Source: Theobroma cacao (Eukaryota; Streptophyta; Magnoliopsida; Malvales; Malvaceae). From it: a stretch of 64,000 nucleotides of DNA. The DNA lies in assembly GCF_000208745.1 (NCBI RefSeq), contig NC_030854.1, forward strand, positions 16,172,173 through 16,236,172. Direction: 5' to 3'. How positions within the stretch are numbered: position 1 is the stretch's first letter; each line of letters begins with the position of its first letter. Shown here in pieces: positions 1 through 10,951 of this stretch. The notes below the pieces were generated by a model. The model saw only the letters and a program-made list of their open reading frames with translations. It made no database searches and was not told the origin of the DNA. Both the position numbers and the translations under genes were made by a program.

Positions 1-869
1 GAATTTCTTGTAACTTGTAATCAGCCATAATGTATATCAAATCAAGTAAGTAAAATTTTGTGCATCGAGAAGGTTAATAACCATTTTCAAACTAAATCAG
101 TAAAAATATCATTTTAAACCTGGGGTTCATAAAAGATCTCTGCAGTCGAAATTAACTCATGTAATACTCAAATCAAATCAATAAAGTTGGGCAAGCTCCC
201 GCAAAACCAAATAGTAACGAAGTTTATACACAGTTCGCAAATCGCCTAGCATGCAATGGTAAAATTCATATAACAATAAAACCAGGTGGAGCTGTTGAAA
301 ATCGTATAGAAATAAAACCCCCTGTGGTCCCACTACCACGTAATAACATCCGGGAGCATCACTTCCACCGGATCCCCACATGCCATGGTAATCTTAATGA
401 TGTTGGCCAAAATCAGAGATATCAACCGGTAGCAACCACGTATCACTGGTGGCCTAGCCACGCATACATACATCACAAGCCATGGCCCCTGCCATGCCTA
501 TCCGCTCGACGACGACCCGAAAGTTCTCTAGCTAGAGCTCACTCGTGCACAAGGGTCACACATAACTTATGTGACATCTAACATACTCTCGAATCTCTCG
601 ATTAAATAAAATCATTTTAAAAATCCAAATTTAGTTTTCAAGGAATTATTTTTAATCATTCTGAAAATATCGATCACCGTTTCATATTAAAATCCTCTTT
701 TCATAAGATTTTCACTGTAAATATTTTCATGATATTTTTATATCAAAACGGCATGGTGAATATGTGATAAATTCTATAAATGCACACCACACAAACAATA
801 AGGCATATTTTTAGGATATAAATCCTCTTGAAAAGCTTGTTTCCCGATTTAAAACACTTTACGTATAAT

Positions 870-891
870 TATATATATATATATATATATA
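870..891. repeat. (AT)n microsatellite
   Basis: About 22 bases of alternating A and T inside the family B LTR. Confidence 0.9.
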
Positions 892-1799
892 CTCAAAACA
901 CATTTAAAATCATAGCAACCTTAAAATTTCCTAGAATTCTACCAACTCATGCTTTCCACAATTTTCGCGTTTAAAATAAATCATACATATAGGTATATAT
1001 TTACAGAAATTTTAAAATTGACACCCCTTACTCACCTTACAATAACGAGACACTACATCGCTCTTTCTATTTGCTAGTCGCTCGTCACTTGCTTCGGCAC
1101 GCCGCTATAGTACATTATCTTGACTTTGGTACTTCCTATCAACAATCCAAGCTTAATATATTTAGTGCATCAATTCCACTTCTATTTCTCATTTTATCAT
1201 GAATCCATATTCAACTAACTCACATCTTAATACATTTTTACTAAAATCGCTTATATCCTTTGCTCACATAACCCTTTAGATTATAAACACCGGTAACTTA
1301 TTTATGACATTAAGTGCCTACTTAACCTTTAGAAGTAACTTCTACCTAAATCCAGCTTAATATTTTTATAATATTAACCATATTTACGACAACCATAATT
1401 ATTTCAAATCTACTCAATTATTTTCCAATTTCCATCCACATTATTCCCCCTTATTTCTTCTAATTAATATACCATGACACTTAACGCTTCCAACTAATTT
1501 ATGTAAATAAATTCCTCCGACAACAATAATTCCTCACAATAAACCATTTTAGAATTTCTTAACTATATTTAAAACACTATTCATTCATCTCATATTTTCT
1601 TCTTTGCTTTAATCCTATGAGATATCATAAAAGAATTTTTAAATATTGTATTAAAGTAACTTAATTTAAATCATATCACCAATAATCTAAATTTAGCTAA
1701 ACAAGATGGGCTAGCCCCCCAAATAATCCAATTTCATAACAAGCCCATGAAACAAATAAAAACGCAATGAAATTTTACCAAATTGGGCTAAGTTGGCCC

Positions 1800-2260
1800 A
1801 AATCTCCACCTTTCTTCTCTTCCTCTTTTACTTCTTCCTTCCTTGTTCTAGCAGACCTTCTCATGAGCTTGCTCTTTTTATCTTTTTCTACCAGCCATCA
1901 CCACCCAACTTTTTCTCTCTTTTTCTTTCTTTCTTTCTTTTTTTTTTCTCTCGATTTTGGCTGAATTTTTTTTCCCTTTCTTCCTTTCCTGTTTCTTTCT
2001 CTTTTTCTTCTGCTCTTCTTCTTTCTCTTTTCCTTCCTTGGCCGGTGACTTTCCCCTTTTTTCTCTTTCTTTCTTTCTTTTTTAGCTTTTCTCTTTCTCT
2101 TTTTCTCTCTTTCTTCTTTGATTTTTCTTTTGCTCAATCTCTCTCTTTCTTTAGTGCCCGACACCTTTCGTTTCTTTCTTTTCTCCCTTTCTTTTCCTTT
2201 ATTCAAGAGGCTAGCCCCCCATTTTTTTCTTGTTCTTTCTCCCTTGTATCTTAGGCCGGC
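1800..2260. repeat. Long polypyrimidine (CT-rich) tract in LTR B
   Basis: About 460 bp with almost only C and T on the plus strand, hence a GA-rich tract on the LTR sense strand. Low-complexity open frames in it (Phe/Ser/Leu-rich on plus, Lys/Arg/Glu-rich on minus) follow from composition and are not genes. The equivalent tract in copy B2 is at about 27385-27720. Confidence 0.85.
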
Positions 2261-2668
2261 CCCACCAACATTTTACTTAAAAACATATTTTAACTCTTTG
2301 TTCTACACATGGGCAGCTGCCCATGTGATCCTTTATAATAAATTTTTTTATGATATTCTTTTCTTTTTCACTTCATTATTTTTTTTAGTATTTATTTTAT
2401 TCCCTTTAATTATTATTATTTTATCAAATAAAATATTATTTTATTCTAAAATTTTCACTTGTCTCCTTTGGTCCCAAAACGTCTTATCGGGACGGTTACA
2501 TTGACTACTATACGAGGGCACAAGGTGTTAGACCTTTCACCCTTCATCATTTTTAAACACTCTAATTAACCTCAATTGGCATCCGATAAGCCTTATTAGC
2601 CAACGTATCAAAGTACGGGGTGTTACAGTTGCCTCTCAAGAAGCGCTTCTTTATATTCACTAGCTTGA

Positions 2669-2854
2669 CTATGGTACCCCCTTTTGCACTACTTTATACA
2701 ATCCGAGACTTTCTTTATTGACCTTCACTGCTTCGGTAAGTCCACTATAAATCTCGATAACATCATAAGGACGAATCTTTACCACCTTAAAGGTGTTCCC
2801 CCAATATGGTCTAAGATTCCATGGCAAAAGATGGAGTTGTGAATTAGAAAACAC
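2669..2854 (-). pseudogene. Integrase C-terminal remnant of C
   Basis: The minus-strand frame reads LRPYWGNTFKVVKIRPYDVI, which resembles the end of Ty3/gypsy integrase (pattern KLR-x-RW-x-GPF-x-V-x-K-x-x-P-x-G-x-V-E-I). It is far shorter than an integrase and lies only about 150 bp from the protease, so the catalytic core and RT are deleted. The short frame at 2779-2979 overlaps it in another phase and may carry the decayed link to the protease. Confidence 0.55.
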
Positions 2855-3006
2855 TGCTGACTATCCAACCACAAAATCAAGATAGCTAAAAAGTGGTGGT
2901 GTTTTGTCTTAAGAGTTGACGCCTGCATTATTGAAGGTGGTGGAATAGGCTTACGATTATCCTCATTAACTAGATCCACTTTATAACAACTATCTGCATA
3001 GGGATA

Positions 3007-3531
3007 CTAAGTTGCATTGAACAAATTAAATACCACTTCCTTATTTCCAACTTTGAAAGTTATTTTGCCATTCTTCACATCAACAATTGCTCCCGCTGTA
3101 GGTAAAAATGGTTTTCCCAAAAAAAGAGGAATTTCAACATCATCTTCAATCTCGAGCATAATAAAGTCCACTGGAATGTATAAATGCCCAACTTTAAGCA
3201 AAACATCCTCTATAATCCCAACTGGGTGCCTAATTGTTCTGTCTGCTAATTGGAAGGTAACTATAGTAGGTTGTATCTCTTGCAATCCAAGTTTTCTAGC
3301 AATAGACAAAGGCATTATTGAAACACTAGCACCTAAATCACATAAAGCTTTAGAAATTTTAAAACTACCAATAGTGCAAGGAATAGAAAAACTCCTTGGA
3401 TCTTTAAGCTTTAGTGGAAGCTTATTTTGGATAATAGCACTGCACTTTTCAGTAAGTGCAACTATCTCAAACTCTTCCAATTTCCTCTTTTTAGTCAAGA
3501 TGTCTTTCAAGAATTTAAGATAACTTGGCAT
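3007..3531 (-). pseudogene. Retropepsin-like aspartic protease of C
   Basis: Open frame of 174 codons. It contains the retropepsin signature CDLGASVSIMPLSIARKLG (catalytic Asp in D-L-G-A-S) about residues 65-85, a second conserved block around ILGKP-like LFLGKPFLPTAGAIVD near residues 137-152, and a lysine-rich start that matches the gag-protease link of Athila elements. The enzyme would cleave the Gag-Pol polyprotein in the virus-like particle. It is open over its whole length, but upstream gag is in several frames and downstream pol is missing, so it cannot be made as part of a working polyprotein. Confidence 0.8.
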
Positions 3532-3713
3532 TTGTTCTAAAGCTTTAGCAAAAGAGATCTCTGGAAGTGTTTGTCAAGTTTTTTATTTTGAAAACGTTAA
3601 GGAAAAGGTGGTGGAGGTGTAAGTACAGATTGTGATTTTTCTTTAGAATTGTTAATAGATTTTTCAACCATAATTTCTTTTTCAGCATTTTTTTCAATTT
3701 CTTTCTTAGCAGA

Positions 3714-3926
3714 TTAAATTAAAATCTCAGAATTTAAAGCTTTGTTACTTACCTCTTTACGTACCTCTTTTCCTTTGTGGAGAGTGATTGCGATACAATG
3801 CTCCTTACCTTCTTTTCTTGGGTTGGGTTCAGTATCACTTGGCAAGGTACCATGAGGTCTAGTATTTAAAGCACTAGCAAGTTGGCCCATTTCTACCTCG
3901 AGTATTTGGTTCATTGGTTGGTGCAT
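3714..3926 (-). pseudogene. Gag C-terminal segment of C
   Basis: The frame includes QLASALNTRPHGTLPSDTEP followed by a KEHC-IAITL stretch. This matches the conserved Athila gag/protease-linker pattern (QLA-x-x-LN-x-RP-x-G-x-LPS-x-T-E-x-NP). It lies between the zinc-knuckle part of gag (about 4000-4385) and the protease. Stops separate it from both sides. Confidence 0.7.
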
Positions 3927-3989
3927 GATCCCCCAGCCTAAAGAGCAGGGTTTGAATCCACTCTTCCCTAATTATAAAAAAAAGGGTTG

Positions 3990-4385
3990 GTTCATTTTTG
4001 TCTTAAGATTTCTAATTCAAGCTGCTCGATTTTGAATGGAGGCATCAGTCCTTATCATAAATGCATAAGTCTCTGTTATGAATGCATTAGTCTTTGTCAT
4101 GAATGCATCAATCTTTGTCATGAATTGCATGAACATGTCATCCATTGAAGGCTTTTTCTTTAGCATAGGGGCTCTAGATGGAAATCTAGGGGGAAAGTTG
4201 GACTTAGCCTCTGATGAAGACCCTTGGTTGTTATTGCATGAAAAATTAAGGTGATTCCTCCAACCAGGATTATAAGTGTTGGAATAGGGATTTTTCTATT
4301 CCCTATTTCCAACAAATTGACAAGACTTAGAATAGATGGGACAATTGTCATTGGAATGTCCTTCCCCACAAAATTCACATGTCAT
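3990..4385 (-). pseudogene. Gag zinc-knuckle and linker of C
   Basis: On the minus strand at about 4382-4339 a frame reads CEFCGEGHSNDNCP, a complete CX2CX4HX4C zinc knuckle that would bind the packaged RNA. It is followed by an Asn-rich linker and, at about 4040-4130, by a run of three or four imperfect repeats of a short Ala/Phe/Met/Thr motif. The frame is not continuous with the rest of gag. Confidence 0.7.
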
Positions 4386-4485
4386 AAAGGAGTTTTACAC
4401 AATATTAACACTCAGTTTATCTATTCGCTTTACGAGGAAGGCCAATTGTGTGGAAACAGTGTTCATCACATTTAATTCATGAATT

Positions 4486-5277
4486 CTAGTAACTTTTCTT
4501 GTACCCAATCTTTTCAGATGGCCATTGATAATTATTAAAAGCTATCTCTTCGAGTAAATCATAAGCCTCATCAATGGATTTACTCATGAGTGCACCTCTA
4601 GCGATAGCATCAATGGTAGTTCTAAAAGGTCCCAGCAAACCATTATAAAAAGTCTGAACTTGAGCCACTTAGGTAATCCATGGTGAGGACACCTTCTTAT
4701 CAAATCCTTATACCTCTCCCAAGCCTCATATAGTGATTCAAAATCAAATTGCATGAAATAAGTGATATTATTCTGCATCTTTACTGACTTTGCAAGTGAG
4801 AGGAATTTTGTGAAGAATTTTTTAGCCAAATCATCCCAAGTATTAACCAACAGGAAGCGAATTTAACCAACTTTTCGCTTTATCTCTCAATGAAAAAAGG
4901 AAAAACCTCAATCTTATGTCATCGTCAGTAACACCATTAGCCTTAAATGTATCGTAGATTTCCAAGAAATTTACAATATAAGCATTCGGATCATCATTAG
5001 GCAAACTCCCAAATTGAACAGCAGTCTGAATCATCTGAATGATTGATGGTTTAATTTCAAAGTTGTTGGCTTGAATAGGAGGACTTTGGATACTAGAGTG
5101 GAGATTTTGTACTTGTGGGACTGCATAATCCCTTAAAGGCTTTGTCTCTTCCTTTTGTTGATCAGCCATTGTTTTGCTTGGAGCAGAAACTTGTTTATTT
5201 TTCCTCCAAAGTCTTCGAAAAGGTTTTTCAATTTCTGGATCAAAAGGAACAATTTCCAAATTTTGGGTTTTTTGCAT
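4486..5277 (-). pseudogene. Gag N-terminal and capsid part of C
   Basis: Three overlapping minus-strand frames (5277-4843, 4850-4584, 4668-4486) together give an Athila-type gag core. The conserved segments are FEIKPSIIQMIQ, GSLPNDDPNAYIVNFLEI, LRDKAKSWLNSLP, SLYEAWERYKDLIRRCPHHG and LLEEIAFNNYQWPSE, in family order. Each change of frame is a small indel, so the gene is dead. The product would be the structural protein of the particle. Confidence 0.85.
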
Positions 5278-5378
5278 ACAATGACCAAAAGTACTTGAAA
5301 ATTAAAGAAAAGAAAAGTCAAGATTAAAATTAAGAATGCTTGGTATTAATATTAACAACAAAGAATTAGAAATCAATT

Positions 5379-5395
5379 CCCCGACAATGGTGCCA
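5379..5395 (-). other. Primer-binding site of C (Athila type)
   Basis: The minus strand reads TGGCACCATTGTCGGGG. This is close to the TGGCGCCGTTGCCGGGG site typical of Athila elements, usually attributed to tRNA-Asp. It lies seven bases from the LTR edge. Confidence 0.75.
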
Positions 5396-5401
5396 AAAAC
5401 T

Positions 5402-6911
5402 TGTTGTTCAATTTTCTACTCACGCAAGTGTATGTATCGCAAAGATAATATAGAGATGAGTAAAGTGTCAATCCCACATAGAATTGAATTAATCTTTACT
5501 GTTAACTATTAAAATTAATACACCCTAATTTTATCTAAATAATTAAAATTAAAATTTAAAACTAATAAACTAAAAACTAAAATTAATATATCAACAGAAT
5601 TACTAACTTCTAGTGATTACTAGACTTAGGATTATGATTTGCCTCAATACTTCATCTGAATATTGTCTCTCTCTTATCTCAGTTTAATGGATTAAGTTGT
5701 TAACCTAGAGTCCTAAATTATTTACAAGTCTTTATCGAGTTTCTCATAACAATACCTCTCCCGATTAATTTGCTATATGTCTATGCAAATTATATTGAAG
5801 AAAGATTCATTAAGTCTGTGCTCTAATTTTGGCTACGTATGCGTTATAGGTGTATGTCTACCCTATATGCAAATCAAACCACCTAATCAACTAAGTATAT
5901 TCGATCATACGCTATTTTATTCAAGGTCTACATAAATCTCTTTCGTCAAGGTTTAACCTAGGTTTCCAATTCAATCTAATTGGTGGCCAGTCAACTCGAA
6001 GCATGAAAAACAGAATAAAATAAACAACTTAAATCCATCAAACATAAGTAAAGAGAGATAAATAATTCAAACTACATATTGAGTTGAATCATAATCTTAG
6101 ATAAAAAGTTTAGTTCCCCATCAAGTCATACATCATCATCCAATAAAGTTTAAACATTAAGAACAAAACCAAGAAAACAAGAGAATAAAAGAAAATATAG
6201 AAAAACTCAAGAGTTGTATTCTTGATCTGCAAATCTCCTTGAATCCTTCAAATTCTTCTTAGCTTCAATAACTCTGTAGCTTGACTCATAGTTGTTAATC
6301 TGGTGTTTCATTCTCCTTTTTTGTCATCTCCAAGGTTGTTTTTATAGGCTTTGAAGTTAGGCCAAGTTGGGTGAAGAAAGAAGTCAATTTCAGCTGAGAT
6401 TTCCTCATCAGAATATTTGAGCCACAATTTTGCCCAATTAATTAACAGAAATCATAATTGCTCTAGGACTGCTACAGTATGTCAAATGCAACAAGGTTTT
6501 TGACCACCTTTTTGGCAGAACTGGGTAGAGTGGAAAACATGAAAGTTGTATATTTTTTTCTTATATTTCCAATGGTTTAAAAATCCCTTCATTTGGACCT
6601 TTGTAGAGAGAGTAATGGCCAAAATACCGAAACATGTGCAGTGGAAGTCTACACCTTGAAATTGCTTTCCTTTTTTTACTAAAATTCTTCTTTCAAACAC
6701 CTACAAAAGCACAAACAAATCAATAACAACCTATCTTATCTGCATTAATACCAAATTAAGCATAAAATTAACAATGATTAGATTGAATCACCTAAAATAA
6801 TTAATTTAAAATAATTAAATAAAATTTACTAATTTTTATTTATTACTACATGAACTAAGCTAAATTACTATTAAAAGTAAACTCAAATAACTCTATATCA
6901 TAGAGTTATCA
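5402..6911 (-). repeat. 5' LTR of C (Athila-like)
   Basis: 1510 bp, TG...CA. On the minus strand it begins TGATAACTCTATGATATAG at 6911 and ends GAACAACA at 5402, next to the primer site. The right flank (AGTGCCATGGAAAGC) is LTR sequence of copia D. It is related along its length to the plus-strand LTR E at 19958-22472. Confidence 0.85.
6341..6346 (-). promoter_or_regulatory. Candidate TATA box in LTR of C
   Basis: The minus strand reads GCCTATAAAAACAACC, a good plant TATA context inside the LTR, about 0.57 kb from its sense start. Position fits the U3/R border; transcription start is not shown. Confidence 0.5.
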
Positions 6912-8020
6912 AGTGCCATGGAAAGCAAATATATTCTCATGTTTAATTTTCTTTAATTTATTTGTAATGAAAGTACATTTTGATAATAAGATGAAGAGTT
7001 TGTTTTAAGTAAGCATTCATTATCTAGTTATTAAGGTACCATGATTCTATTCAACTATTAAAATACGTTTGTATGAAGAGTCATACATAGGTGACATCTA
7101 TTTTAATTGAATCTAAAAATTATTCACAACTATATAATAAAGCTGGTCACTTTATTGTGTTAAGGCTATAATGTCCAAATTACTTCCAACGAAACGAATG
7201 TGATTTATTTCAAGGGAATGATGAGTCTCAAATCATAGAAATGGTTGACTTTGAGTAATGACATTATAACATGAATTGGAATCATGTGAGAATCAAATTT
7301 AAGTTTAACCATTACTTAAATCATGATCTCACACTTATACATTTGCTTATAATAGAACAAAAATCTTGATGGATGATGGGCTCGTGTTTAATCTCCTTAT
7401 AATCTTTGATATACCATAAGCATTACCATAAAAAATTATTGATCTAGACTTCGTATGTTGGGATTATAATCAAGATGAACATTTGGGAACATATATCCAA
7501 ATAATGGAGTTCATAGCATTAACATCACTTCTAGTGATTTCAGGAAGATTAATGATTAATATGAGCCTAACAGATTGATTAATTAGCTACTCATCACATC
7601 TGGATACTTAAAAGATTAGATCTAGAGTATTGAATCACTAATTGGCTGAAATTTGAAACTAGGGGACAAAATTAACATAAAGGGTAAAACAGTAAATTAA
7701 CCTTTCATCATTGGATGGTTATGAGGGTTCGCAATATAAGGATTGCAATTGGACAACTAATAAGAAATATCAAGTATTGAATTATTTCTTGCAATTATAG
7801 TTAATCTAAAAGTGCAACCATGAATCTATGGTGCAGTGATTTCATGGTTAATAAGCTTGAATTATTTTTAATGAGATTACAAATGATTCTAAGTTTATTG
7901 GAGCTTGGAATATCCATGTCCAAATAGATTCCCCATTTAGCTTCACAGAATTCAACTTGTTTAAGTTGGATTGCATATTTTATTTGATTCATTAAATTGT
8001 GTACAAAACTGGTAGCTTTA

Positions 8021-8099
8021 ACATGTTTGTCTTCATTTAGACAAGAAAACTTGCTATGTCTTAATTTAGAAAACAAAACATATTTGTCATAATTTAGAC
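8021..8099. repeat. Left part of an array of GTCT-N6-AGAC palindromes in LTR D
   Basis: The imperfect palindrome GTCTTCATTTAGAC and close variants recur here and again at 9954-10130 as about eight units of roughly 28 bp with the theme TTTGTCTTAATTTAGACAAG. The insert 8100-9953 landed inside the array. Confidence 0.75.
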
Positions 8100-9953
8100 T
8101 GATGGGTTTGGCTATGGACAGCATGCTCAAAATATGCAGTGAAAAGAAAATTAAAACTTTATAACTAAACAACCAAAACATGCCTCCACCCATGGATCAC
8201 CTTGGTGATATTTAACACATAAAAGCACAAAATAAATTATTATTTAGAAAGTTACCTTGCCAAGTAATTTCGTAATAGCAATGGCACTCCCCGAAATAAT
8301 CTCGCGAACACCACAAGCAGCAAAACCCTAGCCCATCAAGTGCTTGGCGTCCAACAGTAGTACACACGATTGCACCTGAACCTTCAACAAAGGAGGGAGT
8401 TTTTAACTATACTTTGTGCTAGCAAAGAAGACAACAATTGTCCTTTTCTTCTTTTTCACAATCTTAGCTAAACCTCTCTTGAAAATTGCTTCATAAGGAA
8501 TTTTCTGTTTCACACAAAAGGAATGGTGGCAAAGAGAGAAAACGCTTTTCTCTTTTTGACAAAAACTAGGTTTTCTTCAATTCTGAAAAACTCTCATATG
8601 AAAAATAGTTAAAAGGTGACTTATATGGTTAGGTTAAAATAACTTCAATTTTGTAATTAAGCCCTCAATATTATAACACATTATAATATTGAGCCCATTA
8701 CTTAATTAAACTATTTTAATTAAGTCATTGGAAATTAAAATCAAAATTAATTTCTTTTATATTTTGCAATCAAGGCCTTATGATTATAACTATTTATAAT
8801 TATGTTTAAAACCTAATTAGACTCTTTTAATTAAGTTTATAAAAGTTAATTACCTAGCATATGATTTAAGTTTAACTTAAATCATCACTCTCCCAATTTA
8901 ATTCAAATGCAATCATTGAGTGTGACCCATTAGGTTCCCAACATGTTGGCAATGGAATTGATTAATGATTTAATTGATTAATATAAATTTCAGTCAATTA
9001 ATTTATAATCAATTCCATAGACCAAGATTGGCATCTAGCAATGCATCATGGCCACCCAATTGTTAAGAGAGTTAAAGAGTTCTTTGGTAACTTTTCAGTG
9101 TATAGTTTATCAATGTAATTCATTCCTTCATTCCTTCATAGTATAAGAGCTTGGTACAGTGTCTACTCTTAATGACCTCCATATTTGTTCCTACAGTTAT
9201 AGCATTAGTTTTATAGAGGGTTATGAAACCTTTTTTTATAATCTCCATGTCACCTTGGCTAAGGACTTCAATAAGCTAATGTTAACCAAGAACTGATAGG
9301 ATATGTCCTCTAAAACACTTGCGGTGATGATTCCTATCTTGACCGCTCATTTGCCTTCACATGCTTCATACTATACCTAAAAGCATCCTATTTTGGCATC
9401 CTTGGTTAGGCACCCGTAGGGATGAAACTAAAGCATAGCACTCAACATATAAGACAACCTGGTGTCTCCAATTTAGGGAGTATTTAAATGACTGAAACAT
9501 GAAAAGTGTTGCATAGACACTAAAGTGTATTAGCAAATGCACTTCTCATGGTAGGTCATGTTTAATGAACTTGCTCTCCACGGCATGCACCTATATTCTA
9601 GTTCCAAGTATCTCTATACTTTAATCTATGAGATTGATTACCTACTTCAAAAGTAAGGAACATAAAATGTACTAGTCTCTAAGCATCATTGATGTCTTGT
9701 CTCAATGATACCTTAACCAAGAATATTTTGAGATTATGCTTTAATGCATAAGGATCTCATAACTACAACCCATTACAATTCCTTTGCAAGGCATATTAAT
9801 CTCATGGACTTCATCCAATTAGACTTATAACTCATTATAATTGATGTCTTATTGATGAAGGAAAACATCTAATCATTCAACATGAATGATACTATTGCAT
9901 GATTGGAATCAAGCCTTAACCAATCCCAATTGGCTATAGGGCTCATCCCAACA
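8100..9953 (-). mobile_element. LTR-like insertion in LTR D (possibly copia-derived)
   Basis: The segment starts TG and ends CA and is flanked by TAGAC (8095-8099) and TGGAC (9954-9958), a one-mismatch candidate duplication. It interrupts the palindrome array of D. On the minus strand there are two stretches that both begin TGTTGGGA (from 9953 and from 8943) and end CA (8944 and 8100). A TATA-like CATATAAG lies on the minus strand near 8620. It could be a solo LTR plus an internal remnant or two LTR pieces. No protein domain was seen. Confidence 0.4.
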
Positions 9954-10130
9954 TGGACAAGAAATCATATTTGGTCTCAATTTAGACAAAAAAATATGTT
10001 TGTCTTAATTTAAGATGAGAAAAATATTTTTTGTCTTAATCTAGGCAAGAAAACATATTTGTCTCAATTTAGACAAGATAAAATATTTTTGTCTTAATTA
10101 AAGACAAGAGTTGTCTTAAATTAAGATAAT
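9954..10130. repeat. Right part of the GTCT-N6-AGAC palindrome array in LTR D
   Basis: Five or six further units of the theme TTGTCTTAATTTAGACAAG, some decayed. They would be contiguous with 8021-8099 before the insertion. Confidence 0.75.
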
Positions 10131-10939
10131 GATAGGAGAATTCTTGCACAATGAATCTAGACATCCATTTTGATAAAAAGAGACTCCATGTTAACTATCA
10201 CTCTTTTATTTATTATTAAGTCTTTTTGAATAAAGATGGATAATAATAAAATAAGAGTTATTATTCAACAAAGAGTTTTATTTTATCAAGAACTCTAAAT
10301 GATAATTAAAGAATTAAACTATTTATTCTTTAATTTTAATTTTGATAATTATGGACTACCATAACTCTAAATGGACGGTCAAGATTAATTTAAAGGTAAT
10401 TGATATTGATTAAAGCTTTGAGGCAAGAGTTTTACTAAAAGAGAAAAGATTGGAAGAAAAAAACCGTACGTGCTTTTCTTGAAAAAGTTTTAGTTGTCAC
10501 TACTTTCCTTCTCCTAACTTTGCTGTAACTCTTTTCCTTTCTCCCATTCTTGGTTGAATATTTTGAAAGAAAAATAGCCATTAATATTTAGGATGAGAAA
10601 AGAGACAAAATCAATTGCCATCTTGTAGTCTAGAATTCCACACCTTGTCCCCTCATGGTTCAAGTTGAAAGCATTCTTGAAGAGTAAGTGGTAAACTTGT
10701 TTGGTTGAGAAATCAATTGTCGGTGTGGTGGAGTCAAAAATAAGAATCTCAAAAAAAAAGGTACATTTTTTTTCTTACTTAATTGATTCTTATTTTTAAG
10801 ATGTGATTTGTTACTTACAATAAGAATGATGTGCGTTTCCACTTGTGTAATTAGATTGCTTGCTTCCTTACAAAAGAAAATTTTTGAAATCCATGCTTTA
10901 CACAATCATATCAATCCACTTAAATCCAACTCCAACAAT

Positions 10940-10951
10940 TGGTATTGGAGT
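10940..10951 (+). other. Primer-binding site of D
   Basis: TGGTATTGGAGT, a decayed form of TGGTATCAGAGC, the site complementary to the 3' end of initiator tRNA-Met. It lies two bases after the LTR end CAACA. Confidence 0.6.

Larger units (their letters stand above)
1..2627 (-). repeat. Tekay-like LTR, family B, truncated by window start
   Basis: Read on the minus strand the LTR begins at 2627 with TGTAACACCCCG, the usual opening of plant Ty3/gypsy LTRs. The stretch about 1030-2627 is clearly similar to 26740-28785 (shared blocks near 1150-1330 and 2580-2627), so it is the promoter half of the same LTR family. The part 1-1030 is less like the second copy and has a GC-richer block at about 300-580. 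A donor-like ACTCAC (GTGAGT on the minus strand) lies at 1030-1035. No coding sequence is credible here. The plus-side flank is GTTGC (2628-2632); the other target duplication would lie outside the window. Orientation is inferred from LTR ends and from element A, not from an internal region. Confidence 0.75.
2628..6911 (-). mobile_element. Element C: Athila-like Ty3/gypsy, degraded, minus strand
   Basis: In sense order (right to left): 5' LTR 6911-5402, primer site 5395-5379, gag about 5277-3714, aspartic protease 3531-3007, then a short piece like the integrase C-terminal region at 2854-2669. Reverse transcriptase, RNase H and the integrase core are absent, so a large internal deletion joins protease to the integrase tail. 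The left end meets the family B LTR at 2627/2628, so any 3' LTR lies outside the window. The right end abuts LTR sequence of copia D, so C inserted into the 5' LTR of D. Gag and protease similarity and the primer site fit the Athila clade; this is from memory of the family, not a search. Confidence 0.8.
6912..10937 (+). repeat. 5' LTR of D (left end missing, with nested insert)
   Basis: The first 65 bases (GCCATGGAAAGCAAATATAT onward) match the 3' LTR of D at about 19892-19957, which fixes the family. The end is CCAACA at 10932-10937, just before the primer site. The true LTR start was separated by the insertion of C. Subtracting 8100-9953 leaves about 2.2 kb. The sequence is AT-rich and without coding features; the short frames in it are not supported. 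Confidence 0.7.

Noticed and set aside
1767..2504. Several overlapping open frames rich in Phe, Ser and Leu, or Lys and Arg on the other strand
   Set aside because: They lie in a polypyrimidine tract of an LTR; composition alone keeps the frames open and no domain is visible.
3017..3523. 168-codon plus-strand frame
   Set aside because: Shadow of the protease on the minus strand, which has the retropepsin signature.
7801..8193. 130-codon minus-strand frame
   Set aside because: It crosses the junction between LTR D and the insert at 8100 and has no known motif.
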